Positions 1 through 7,591 of a stretch of 64,000 nt of DNA are shown here, piece by piece (the stretch's first letter is position 1; every line of letters starts with the position of its first letter). The position numbers and the translations under genes were made by a program. The notes under the pieces are model-generated. The model was not told the DNA's origin. It worked only from the letters and a program-made list of their open reading frames with translations, and ran no database searches. This DNA is from Tabrizicola thermarum. GTDB taxonomy: Bacteria > Pseudomonadota > Alphaproteobacteria > Rhodobacterales > Rhodobacteraceae. Location of the stretch: contig NZ_KZ984536.1 of NCBI RefSeq assembly GCF_003574395.1, positions 228,054-292,053 of the forward strand. The letters are read 5' to 3'.

Positions 1-483
1 CGCCGCCGCACTCGCCGGATCGAACCCGAAGGGCGGCGCAAGGCAAGCGGCGACCTCCAGCCCCGGATGATCCGCCTTCAACTGTGCCGCCGCCGCCTGC
101 AAAACCGGCTCGGTCGACCCCAGAAACGCCAGCGGCGCGCCAATCCTCGCTGCCATCGCCGCAACCGGAGCGATCAGTTCCGACCCCGGCACCAGCGCCA
201 CGTCGCCCCGCCCCGACAGCCGCGCCATCCAGACGATGGGGTTGCCATCCGCGACCACATGGGTATGCGCCCGGTAGGCCGCCAGAAACGCCGGGTTCCG
301 CCGCAGCTTCACCACATGGTCCAGGTTCAGCGTTGCCACCGCAAAGCCGCGCCCCTGCGCCAGACGGGCCTCCATATCGGCCAGAAGCGCCGCTTCGGTC
401 GGAAAATTGACCAATGTCATCGGATCCAATCGCACATCTCCGGAAACAGCCAGATCACCCGCCACAACTCTATCCCTTGCCAT
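1..483 (-). CDS. WecG/TagA/CpsF family glycosyltransferase, 3' end cut by window start
   Basis: The first 161 residues of a GT26 transferase run off the left edge. These enzymes move a sugar (often ManNAc or ManNAcA) from a nucleotide sugar to a polyprenyl-diphosphate-linked acceptor at the inner face of the membrane. The stretch TLNLDHVVKL (51-60), the family signature ADGNPIVWMARL (78-89) with the conserved Asp79, and PGSEL at 99-103 show the family. The frame stays open upstream to an ATG at 483; a second ATG at 420 (MTLVNFPTEA) is an equally good start because the family often begins just before this point. It diverges from the GT2 gene at 587, so the 103 bp between them must carry both promoters. 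It probably adds the second sugar in the polysaccharide pathway of this locus. Confidence 0.85.
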   Translation of the reverse strand, partial: MARDRVVAGDLAVSGDVRLDPMTLVNFPTEAALLADMEARLAQGRGFAVATLNLDHVVKLRRNPAFLAAYRAHTHVVADGNPIVWMARLSGRGDVALVPGSELIAPVAAMAARIGAPLAFLGSTEPVLQAAAAQLKADHPGLEVAACLAPPFGFDPASAAA

Positions 484-586
484 CCTGTCGCCACACAGCT
501 CTGGCACCGCTGCTGACTGACAGGCGATTGTTCATTCGCCGTCAAGACGATAGTCTGCGACATACAGGGTTTGGCAGGGCTTTTTC

Positions 587-1555
587 GTGGCATTCGCGCA
601 AGAGACATTCAGTCCGGGGAACGATCCCGCGCCCAAAGCCGCATTGTTGCCGGTGTCGCTTTCAATCATTGTCCCGACCTTCCGGCGTGAGTCTCTGCTG
701 CCCGCCCTCTTCGCCGCCGTCGCCGAAGAACGCGCCTCGATCCCCGAACCCGTCGAACTCCTCCTGATCGACAATTCCCCCGAAGCGTCCGCCCGAACCG
801 CCGCCGCATCGGCCCCCGGATTTGTGCGCTACATCCACGAACCCCGGACCGGAGTCGCCCGCGCCCGCAACCGCGGCGTGGCCGAGGCGACAGGGACCCA
901 CATCATCTTCCTCGACGACGACGAAACCCCCGCCCCCGGCTGGCTCGCCGCCTTCGCCGAGGCCGCAAGACACGGCGCGCAGGCCGCCTTCGGCGCGGTC
1001 GAACCCCGGTTCCAGACCGACCCGCCCGCCCCCTTGCGCGGCCCCCTCGACCGCCTCTTCAGCCGACGCCTGCCCGCCGCCGACGGGGCCGAGGTTCAGC
1101 ACCTGCGCGCCTATCTCGGCTCGGGCAATTCCATGTTCGCGCGCGAAACCCTCGCGCTCGTCGATCCGCCCTTCGACCCCGCCTTCGACCGTGGCGGAGA
1201 GGACGTCTGGCTCTTCCGCCACCTCGTCGACGACCACCGCATCCCGATGCTCTGGTGCCCCGGCGCACTCGTTCACGAAATCGTCCCCGCCTCCCGCGCC
1301 AGCCTGTCCTTCCTCCGCGCCCGCCGATACTCCGACGGTCAACTCCGCTGCCTGGTCGAAAGCGGCCACGGCGGGCTGCGCGGTGCCGCCCGCGTGGCGC
1401 TCTGGATGGCGGTCGGCGCGGCGCAACTTGCAGGGCACGGCCTCGCCGCCCTTCTGACCCGCCCCTTTTCCCCCAGCCGCTCCACCCGGTTCCAGCTTGC
1501 CGCCTGGGGAGGGGCGGGCAAGCTCTTCTGGTGGCGGCGCAAACTTGCGCGGTAA
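587..1555 (+). CDS. Family 2 glycosyltransferase (GT-A fold)
   Basis: This 322-residue protein is an inverting nucleotide-sugar transferase. SIIVPTF (26-32) is the first strand of the GT-A fold, IDNSP (61-65) and GVARARNRGV (89-98) bind the nucleotide, and FLDDDE (109-113) is the metal-binding DxD site. A GGEDVWLF segment near residue 205 supplies the later acidic motif. No membrane span is evident apart from a weakly hydrophobic stretch near the C-terminus, so it is probably cytoplasmic or peripheral. The start is a GTG preceded by AGGG about 8 bases upstream; a second GTG at 653 would also leave the catalytic domain whole. The next transferase begins 9 bases after the stop, so the two are almost certainly cotranscribed. 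The sugar it transfers cannot be read from sequence. Confidence 0.85.
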   Translation: MAFAQETFSPGNDPAPKAALLPVSLSIIVPTFRRESLLPALFAAVAEERASIPEPVELLLIDNSPEASARTAAASAPGFVRYIHEPRTGVARARNRGVAEATGTHIIFLDDDETPAPGWLAAFAEAARHGAQAAFGAVEPRFQTDPPAPLRGPLDRLFSRRLPAADGAEVQHLRAYLGSGNSMFARETLALVDPPFDPAFDRGGEDVWLFRHLVDDHRIPMLWCPGALVHEIVPASRASLSFLRARRYSDGQLRCLVESGHGGLRGAARVALWMAVGAAQLAGHGLAALLTRPFSPSRSTRFQLAAWGGAGKLFWWRRKLAR

Positions 1556-1564
1556 ACACCCGGC

Positions 1565-2809
1565 ATGACCCAGACCCCCGCCCCCCAGCCCGTCGCCTAT
1601 CTGACCGGCGACTACCCCAAGGTCTCGCACACCTTCATCCTGCGCGAAGTGCAGGCCGTCCGCGCTGCCGGGGTCCCCGTCATCACCTGCTCGATCCGCC
1701 GCCCCCCGGCCTCCGAGTTCAAGGGGGCCGAGGAACAACAGGCCCGGGCCGAGACCTTCTATGTCATCGCCGCCGCGAAGAACCCGCTGCGCCTCCTCAA
1801 GGCGCATGGCCGCGCGCTCATTCGCGCACCGGGCATCTGGTTTTCCACCTTCGCGCTGGCCATCCGCATGCGCTCCCCCGGCCTCAAGGCCTTCCTCTGG
1901 CAGCTCTTCTACTTTCTCGAGGCCGGGGTCCTTGCCGATCACCTCCGCGCGCAGAACGTCCGCCACCTGCACAACCATTTCGGCAATTCCAGCTGTTCGG
2001 TCGCCGTCCTCGCCGCGAAACTCGCCGACATCCCCTTCAGCTTCACCGAACACGGCCCCGCCATCTTCTTCGAGGTCGACCGCTGGTCGCTGCCGGAAAA
2101 GATCGCCCGCGCGCAGTTCGTCGTCGCCATCACCCATTTCTGCCGCTCGCAGCTGATGCTGTTCTCCGACCCCGTCCACTGGTCGAAGATCGCCATCGTC
2201 CATTGCGGCCTCGACCCCGCGCTTTACCGCCGCGAAGCCCCCACCTTCGGCAAACGCGTCGCCTTTGTCGGCCGTCTCGACCCGGTCAAGGGCGCGCTTC
2301 TGCTGATCGAGGCGATGGCAACGGTCCTGAAAACCCACCCTGACGCGACCCTGACCCTGGCCGGCGACGGCCCCGCCCGCGCCGCCGCCGAAGCCCGGGC
2401 CAAGGCGCTTGGCATCGCAAACGCCGTCCATTTCGCGGGCTTCCTGACCCAGCCGCAGGTCGCGGACCTTCTGGCCAATTCCGACATGCTGGTCCTGCCC
2501 TCCTTCGCCGAGGGACTGCCCGTGGTCTACATGGAGGCGCTGGCCTCCCGCATTCCCGTCGTGGCCAGCCGCGTCGCGGGCGTGCAGGAACTGGTGGAGG
2601 ACGGCGTGACCGGCTTCACCGTTCCCCCCGGCGACGTGCCGACACTGGCCGACCGCATGGCGCGCCTGATGTCCGACCCCGACCTCTCGGCCCGGATGGG
2701 CGAGGCCGGGCGCAGGGCGGTCGAACGCGAACATGACATCACCCGCGAAGGCGCCTGGCTGGCCGAGCTTTTCCGCAACGGCGGCCCGAACGGCAAGCTG
2801 CGCCCCTGA
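1565..2809 (+). CDS. Family 4 glycosyltransferase (GT-B fold)
   Basis: This 414-residue protein is a retaining GT4 enzyme that adds a sugar to a lipid-linked oligosaccharide in the cytoplasm. The C-terminal nucleotide-binding half contains VAFVGRLDPVKGA (232-244), LTLAGDGP (263-270) and the EX7E motif formed by Glu316 and Glu324 in SFAEGLPVVYMEAL. The N-terminal half has HLHNHFGNSS and FTEHGPAIFF, which resemble colanic-acid-type GT4 proteins with a conserved TEHG. It follows the GT2 gene by 9 bases and runs convergently into the minus-strand GT2 gene, leaving 9 bases between the two stops with no obvious terminator. Donor and acceptor remain unknown. Confidence 0.88.
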   Translation: MTQTPAPQPVAYLTGDYPKVSHTFILREVQAVRAAGVPVITCSIRRPPASEFKGAEEQQARAETFYVIAAAKNPLRLLKAHGRALIRAPGIWFSTFALAIRMRSPGLKAFLWQLFYFLEAGVLADHLRAQNVRHLHNHFGNSSCSVAVLAAKLADIPFSFTEHGPAIFFEVDRWSLPEKIARAQFVVAITHFCRSQLMLFSDPVHWSKIAIVHCGLDPALYRREAPTFGKRVAFVGRLDPVKGALLLIEAMATVLKTHPDATLTLAGDGPARAAAEARAKALGIANAVHFAGFLTQPQVADLLANSDMLVLPSFAEGLPVVYMEALASRIPVVASRVAGVQELVEDGVTGFTVPPGDVPTLADRMARLMSDPDLSARMGEAGRRAVEREHDITREGAWLAELFRNGGPNGKLRP

Positions 2810-2818
2810 CCGCCGCCG

Positions 2819-3799
2819 CTATTTGTACTCGATCAACCCGGCCTTCCGTCGCCGCAGCCGGTTCATCCAGTACTGCAACACCCCAACCGCCTCGGGCACC
2901 TTGGCCAGCACCATGAACACTCCGCGTTCCCAGCCGTGGCGACGGGCCAGCCGCAGCATCTGAAGGGGATACAGCAGCAGCAACAGCAGCGCCCAGGGGC
3001 TGACCAGCGCCCCAATCAGCGTGACCAGCGGCAGGACCGCCCCCCACAGGACCGCCCGCCGCGTCTCGGCCACCCAGTGCCGCTCGGGCGGGGCGCCATG
3101 CAGCGCAGCCCCTTCGGCAAAGGCATGCCCCCCGCGCCGCGTCCGCTTCCACCACTGGCCGATCCGGGTCATCGCCGCGTCGTGCAGCGTCATCTCCTCG
3201 TCGATCCGCCAGACCTGCCAGCCCGCCGCCCGCAGCCGCACGCAAAGCTCCGGCTCCTCGCCCGCAATCAGCGCCGGGTCATAGCCCCCCACCGCCTGCA
3301 CCGCCGCCACCCGCATCAGCGCATCCCCGCCGCAGGCCAGGGCCCGCCCGACCGGAGTATCCCATTCCGCGTCGCAGAGCCGGTTCCAGATCGACACCTC
3401 GGGCCGGATCTCCCGCCTGCGCCCGCAGACCACACCCACCTCCGGGTGCGCCCGCAGGAACGCCTCGGCCGCGGGCAACCATCCCGGCTGCAACACGCAG
3501 TCGCCGTCGACGAACTGCACGAACTCCGGCGCGCCAAGCTGCATCAGCCGCGCGAACCCCTCGTTGCGCGCCCGTGCCGCGGTGAAGGGCACCGACATGT
3601 CCAGCGCCACCACCTCGGCGCCCGCTGCCCGCGCCGCCGCCACGCTGCCGTCGGTCGAGCCCGAATCGACATAGACCAGCGGTCGCACCGAGGCAGGGAA
3701 GGACGCCAGGCAGGCCACCAGCCGCGCGCCTTCGTTGCGGCCGATGACCACGGCCCCAAGGCCCCTGGGTCCAGGCGGCAGGTCGGTCACGCGGCACAT
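2819..3799 (-). CDS. Family 2 glycosyltransferase with C-terminal membrane segment
   Basis: With the ATG at 3799 the protein has 326 residues. It shows AVVIGRNEGARL (16-27), the strand VYVDSGSTDGS (42-52), ARARNEGF (75-82), the metal-binding VDGDC (97-101) and EEPELCVRL for the acceptor side. A hydrophobic block of about 35 residues follows near 245-280 (LLPLVTLIGALVSPW and on), which should anchor the catalytic domain to the inner membrane. The frame extends to a TTG at 3853, but the extension has no family similarity that I can see and ATG 3799 sits just before the conserved core. The gene diverges from the polymerase gene at 3966. It resembles the succinoglycan and rhamnosyl GT2 group; substrate unknown. 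Confidence 0.85.
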   Translation of the reverse strand: MCRVTDLPPGPRGLGAVVIGRNEGARLVACLASFPASVRPLVYVDSGSTDGSVAAARAAGAEVVALDMSVPFTAARARNEGFARLMQLGAPEFVQFVDGDCVLQPGWLPAAEAFLRAHPEVGVVCGRRREIRPEVSIWNRLCDAEWDTPVGRALACGGDALMRVAAVQAVGGYDPALIAGEEPELCVRLRAAGWQVWRIDEEMTLHDAAMTRIGQWWKRTRRGGHAFAEGAALHGAPPERHWVAETRRAVLWGAVLPLVTLIGALVSPWALLLLLLYPLQMLRLARRHGWERGVFMVLAKVPEAVGVLQYWMNRLRRRKAGLIEYK

Positions 3800-3902
3800 C
3801 CGGGTCTTGCGGCTTTCATCCCGCCAGAATGCACAAAACCCAAGCGCTTCCAAGGGCGGCGGTCACGAGAAATCCGTCCCCTTCCCGCCCCGCGCGACGA
3901 CT

Positions 3903-3918
3903 TGGCATTTTCCTTGCG
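3903..3918 (+). promoter_or_regulatory. Candidate sigma-54 (-24/-12) promoter before the polymerase gene
   Basis: TGGCA at 3903-3907 and TTGC at 3914-3917 match the RpoN consensus TGGCAC-N5-TTGC with the required spacing: the GG and GC pairs fall at relative positions 2-3 and 14-15. The predicted start of transcription lies about 12 bases further on, leaving a leader of about 35 bases to the ATG at 3966. This is motif matching only; I see no activator site. Confidence 0.4.
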
Positions 3919-3965
3919 CGCCAGAGCGGCTACAAGAAACCACCCAGAAGCCCGGACGGGTCCTG

Positions 3966-5450
3966 ATGCCGAATATCTTTGCCTATCTGGTCCTGTTCGC
4001 CTCGCCGCTGGCCGCCGTGGTGCTGTTCCGCGTCCTGTCGCTGGAACGCGCGCTGGTCTGGACGATCATCGGCGGACATCTCCTGTTGCCGTCGGAAACC
4101 GCGATCAAGTTCCCGATGATCCCGGCGATCGACAGGGCGCTCGTGCCGGCGGTCTCGGCGCTCCTGTTGTGCCTGCTGATGGCACCGCGCAGAACTGCGC
4201 CGATGGACGCCGCCTCCCGGACCGGCAGACAGGTCCTGGTCATCCTGCTGCTTCTGGTCGTCGTCACCCCGGTGCTGACCGTCCTGCAGAACACCCAGCC
4301 CATCATCGACGGCCGCGTCTTCCTGCCCGGACTGCGGCTTTACGATGCCTGGGGCCTGATTTCGGTGATCCTCGTCGCGCTGATCCCGTTCTGGCTTGGC
4401 CTGCGCTACCTCAACAGCCAGGCCGGCCACCGCGCGCTTCTGGAGGCCTTCGCCTTCGGCGGCCTCGCCTACACCATCCCCGCCCTGATCGAGGTGCGCC
4501 TCTCGCCCCAGTTGCACACCTGGGTCTACGGCTTCTTCCCGTCGGACTTCGTCCAGCACATTCGCGCCGGAGGCTTCCGGCCCGTCGTCTTCCTGAACCA
4601 CGGCCTGATGGTCGGCATCTTCTTCTGCATCGCGATCATCGCCTCGGCGGTCCTTTACAAGGAGGCCCGCCGCGAAGGTCGCACCGCCTATGGCTGGTTC
4701 GTGGCGATGCTCTGGCTGATCGGGGTTCTCTACCTGTCGAAAAGCCTTGGCGCCTTCGTCATCGCCATTCCCTCGGCGCTGATCGTGCTGTTCCTCGGAC
4801 GCAGGCTCCAGGTGGCGCTGGCCCTGGGGATCGCCGTGATCGTGATGCTTTACCCCATGCTGCGCGGCGCGGGCCTGATCCCGGTCAACACCGCCCATGA
4901 ACTGGCGCTGATGGTCAGCGAGGAACGCGCTGCCTCGCTGAAGTTCCGGCTCGACAACGAAGACGCGCTCCTGGACCGGGCAAACCTCAAGCCGATCGCC
5001 GGCTGGGGCAGCTGGGGCCGGAACGCGATCTTCGACCCGGCGACCGGCCGGATGACCAGCATCACCGATGGAATCTGGCTGATCTTCATCGGCGTCTACG
5101 GCTGGCTCGGCTATATCGGGCGCTTCGGCCTTCTGACGGTGCCGATCCTGCTGTATGCGCTGCGCCGCAAGATCACCGGCCCCTCATGGATCACGCCGGG
5201 GCTGACCGTCGTTCTGGCGGCGATGCTGATCGACCTCCTGCCGAACGCGGGGCTTGTCAACTACGTCTGGCTCACCGCAGGCGCGGTCGCAGGCATTGCC
5301 GTCTTCCGATCTGCCAGCGACAGCGCCGGTTCTGACGGGGCGGCGATGGCCGGGTCGGGCGAATACCGCGCCAGCTGGCTGATGCCGGAAACGACGCCAG
5401 CCGCCCAGGGGCGCCGGAAACGGTCTGGCCAGCAGGGCGCGCTGAGGTGA
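3966..5450 (+). CDS. Wzy/WaaL-like O-antigen polymerase or ligase, polytopic membrane protein
   Basis: This 494-residue protein is dominated by about ten to twelve hydrophobic segments, beginning with IFAYLVLFASPLAAVVLF, and has a long outward-facing loop around residues 300-360 (MVSEERAASLKFRLDNEDAL, GWGSWGRN). That layout is typical of polysaccharide polymerases and O-antigen ligases, which work on the periplasmic face. The family has little sequence conservation, so polymerase versus ligase cannot be settled here. The ATG at 3966 opens directly on the first membrane segment; upstream in-frame codons to 3735 are antisense to the GT2 gene and unlikely to be used. Its stop overlaps the GTG start of the next transferase (GTGA), so translation of the two is probably coupled. 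A sigma-54-like motif lies upstream. Confidence 0.75.
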   Translation: MPNIFAYLVLFASPLAAVVLFRVLSLERALVWTIIGGHLLLPSETAIKFPMIPAIDRALVPAVSALLLCLLMAPRRTAPMDAASRTGRQVLVILLLLVVVTPVLTVLQNTQPIIDGRVFLPGLRLYDAWGLISVILVALIPFWLGLRYLNSQAGHRALLEAFAFGGLAYTIPALIEVRLSPQLHTWVYGFFPSDFVQHIRAGGFRPVVFLNHGLMVGIFFCIAIIASAVLYKEARREGRTAYGWFVAMLWLIGVLYLSKSLGAFVIAIPSALIVLFLGRRLQVALALGIAVIVMLYPMLRGAGLIPVNTAHELALMVSEERAASLKFRLDNEDALLDRANLKPIAGWGSWGRNAIFDPATGRMTSITDGIWLIFIGVYGWLGYIGRFGLLTVPILLYALRRKITGPSWITPGLTVVLAAMLIDLLPNAGLVNYVWLTAGAVAGIAVFRSASDSAGSDGAAMAGSGEYRASWLMPETTPAAQGRRKRSGQQGALR

Positions 5451-6661
5451 GCGTGTCAGCCCCGGTCGGCGGGTTGCGCATCGGGCTGGTCACTCCGGCC
5501 TGGCCCGGGACCACTGCGGCGAACGGCATAGCCTCGGCCGTCGCCCCCCTTGCCGCAGGACTCGAGGCGATCGGCCATCAGATCACCATCATCGCGCACC
5601 GGATCGACGCCCCGCATCAGGACCCCCGCGTCATCGCGCTGCCAGCGCGGCCGATGCCGCTCCTCGACCGGGCCCTGTTCCGGGTGATGCCCGACCGGAT
5701 GATCCGCCGCATGATCGTCGCCCAACTGATCGCCGCCACGCGCCAAGCCATCGCAGAGAACGGCATAGAGGTGCTGGTGATGGAGGAAAGTTTCGGCTGG
5801 GCCGGAGACCTGCGCCGCGCCGTGCCGATCCCGGTCGTGGCCACCCTGCACGGGCCGCAATGGTTGCACCGCGCCCTCCCCGGACGCCCGCGCCGCGGCC
5901 CCGATGCCCGCCGCGAAACCTGGGAGGCCGCGGGCCTTGCCCGGGCCGACGGGATCATCTCGCCCTCGCGCGCGGTTCTGGAACAGACGCGGCAGGAATG
6001 GGGCCTGCCCGACGTGCCCACCGCCGTCATCGGCAATCCGGTGACTCTCGGAGCACCGCAAGATCCCGCCGCCCGGTCATCCGCGCCGCGCCTGTTGTTC
6101 GTCGGGCGCTTCGACCGCATCAAGGGCGCCGACATCGTGCTGGACAGCTTCACCCGGATCGCCGGACAGCACCCAAACTGCCGCCTGACCCTGGTCGGCC
6201 CCGACCAGGGCATCCGCCGTCCCGATGGCTCGGTCCTCCATCTGCCGCAGGCTCTGGCCGCCCTGCCCGCCGCCGTCCGCGACCGCATCGACGTTCTGGG
6301 GCAGAATACCCGCGCCGAGGTGGCCGACCTGCGCCGTCACCACCCGATCACGCTCATCGCCTCGCGCTACGAAACCTTCGGCGTCGCCCTGATCGAGGCG
6401 ATGGTTGCAGGCTCTGCGGTGGTCAGTACCCGGGTCGGCGGCTGCGCCGAAATCCTGCGCGATGCCGAAACCGGGCTCCTGGTCCCGCCCGAAGACCCGC
6501 AGGCCATGACCGAGGCCTGCCTGCGGCTCTTGCACGACCCCGCGCTTGCCCTGCGTCTCGGCCAGGCCGCGCAAACCGATGTTGCGGCGCGCTTCGCCCC
6601 CAAGGTCATCGCGCGCCAGGTCGCGGCCTTCCTTGCCCCGATCTGCCGCCCGCAGGGCTAG
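5447..6661 (+). CDS. Family 4 glycosyltransferase
   Basis: This 404-residue GT4 enzyme starts with a GTG that overlaps the stop of the polymerase gene. The N-terminal Rossmann half opens with RIGLVTPAWPGTTAANGIAS (11-30), whose Gly-rich loop faces the acceptor. The C-terminal half has LLFVGRFDRIKGAD (216-229), LTLVGPDQG and the EX7E pair Glu309 and Glu317 in YETFGVALIEAMV. It probably extends a polyprenyl-linked oligosaccharide in the cytoplasm before export. It converges on the oxygenase gene, with 6 bases between the two stops. The close coupling to the polymerase implies that it acts on the same polymer; the sugar is unknown. Confidence 0.88.
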   Translation: MSVSAPVGGLRIGLVTPAWPGTTAANGIASAVAPLAAGLEAIGHQITIIAHRIDAPHQDPRVIALPARPMPLLDRALFRVMPDRMIRRMIVAQLIAATRQAIAENGIEVLVMEESFGWAGDLRRAVPIPVVATLHGPQWLHRALPGRPRRGPDARRETWEAAGLARADGIISPSRAVLEQTRQEWGLPDVPTAVIGNPVTLGAPQDPAARSSAPRLLFVGRFDRIKGADIVLDSFTRIAGQHPNCRLTLVGPDQGIRRPDGSVLHLPQALAALPAAVRDRIDVLGQNTRAEVADLRRHHPITLIASRYETFGVALIEAMVAGSAVVSTRVGGCAEILRDAETGLLVPPEDPQAMTEACLRLLHDPALALRLGQAAQTDVAARFAPKVIARQVAAFLAPICRPQG

Positions 6662-6667
6662 GCTGCC

Positions 6668-7507
6668 TCAGATCCCCAGCTTGCGCAGGCGGTGCCCCAG
6701 CCGACGATAGATCACCGGCGGCAAGAAGTCCTGCATCAGCCGATGCCGCTGCTCCAGCCGGTCGGCCTGGTCCTTCGTGCCGGGGCGCGGCTTGAACAGC
6801 GTCGAATGCGCCACCTTCGTCGAATCCCAGGTCGCGGTGTAATAATACAGCGCGATCGACATCCGCGGTTCCTTGTCGGGATGGTTCACCGGCTCGGGGT
6901 TGCCATGCCAGGTGTTGGACCCGGTGTTGAAGCAGCACATCCGGTTGAACAGCGGCACGAAACCGGCGACCTTGGCGGTCATGTCCTCATTCCAGACCTC
7001 GAACGACCCGCCGTATTCTTCCTTCCAGTCCTTGTTCAGGTAGATCAGCACGTTCAGCCGCCGTTCCAGGTTCAGCTTGCCCTGCCGGTTGAAGTCGGCG
7101 TGGATGTCCAGATGCCCGCCGTTCGACACCACATGGATGCCGCCGCCCGCGTAATAGGGGTCAGGGATCAGCCCGTCGATGCCGGTCAGCTCTTCCAGGA
7201 AGGCCAGGAAGCCCTTGGAGTTCAGCGAATGGAACAGCGCCCGGGTATAGGGCCCCAGCCTTTCCGGCATGTAGGCGGCCTTCAGCTTTTCCTGCGGCCG
7301 GTTGAAGAAACTTTCCGCCGCAGGCAGGTCCCGCAGCTCTTCGCGCACACGGTCCAGGATCTCGGGCGGCATGAAATTGTCGAAACAGCCATAGGGATAG
7401 GGCTTCTTCGCCCGGTAGGCTTCGGCAGCGGCCTTGCCGAACTCGCGCGCGCCGTCGGCGTCGATCAGCAGCGTTTCGGGATCGATCGGCAGAGTGCTAA
7501 CGGACAT
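6668..7507 (-). CDS. 2-oxoglutarate/Fe(II)-dependent oxygenase (prolyl 4-hydroxylase-like)
   Basis: This 279-residue protein carries the iron facial triad of the double-stranded beta-helix oxygenases: HADF gives His136 and Asp138, TWHGNP gives His201, and Arg215 in RMSIALYYY should hold 2-oxoglutarate. The order and spacing match the Tpa1/SM-20 type 2OG-Fe(II) family. It lies 84 bases downstream of the ABC flippase on the same strand, inside the polysaccharide locus. Hydroxylation of a lipid-linked sugar, an amino-acid substituent or a protein is possible; the substrate is not deducible. Related oxygenases occur in several exopolysaccharide clusters, which supports a tailoring role, but that is inference. 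Confidence 0.8.
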   Translation of the reverse strand: MSVSTLPIDPETLLIDADGAREFGKAAAEAYRAKKPYPYGCFDNFMPPEILDRVREELRDLPAAESFFNRPQEKLKAAYMPERLGPYTRALFHSLNSKGFLAFLEELTGIDGLIPDPYYAGGGIHVVSNGGHLDIHADFNRQGKLNLERRLNVLIYLNKDWKEEYGGSFEVWNEDMTAKVAGFVPLFNRMCCFNTGSNTWHGNPEPVNHPDKEPRMSIALYYYTATWDSTKVAHSTLFKPRPGTKDQADRLEQRHRLMQDFLPPVIYRRLGHRLRKLGI

Positions 7508-7551
7508 GATTACCTCTCAGTCTGATGCTCACGGGGCTTTGCTTGGTCGGG

Positions 7552-7570
7552 GCCCGCGCAAGGTGCGGGC
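7552..7570. other. Small hairpin between flippase and oxygenase genes
   Basis: GCCCGCGC (7552-7559) and GTGCGGGC (7563-7570) form an 8-pair stem with one G-T pair and a 3-base loop. There is no T-run on either side, so it is not a convincing intrinsic terminator. It lies between two genes read in the same direction and could tune how much oxygenase is made. Confidence 0.3.
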
Positions 7571-7591
7571 TTGAGGTCGGGACACTCTCGT

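Noticed and set aside
662..2734. Long open frame on the minus strand opposite the GT2 and GT4 genes
   Set aside because: It has Gly/Glu/Asp-rich composition typical of an antisense shadow and no recognisable domain or ribosome site.
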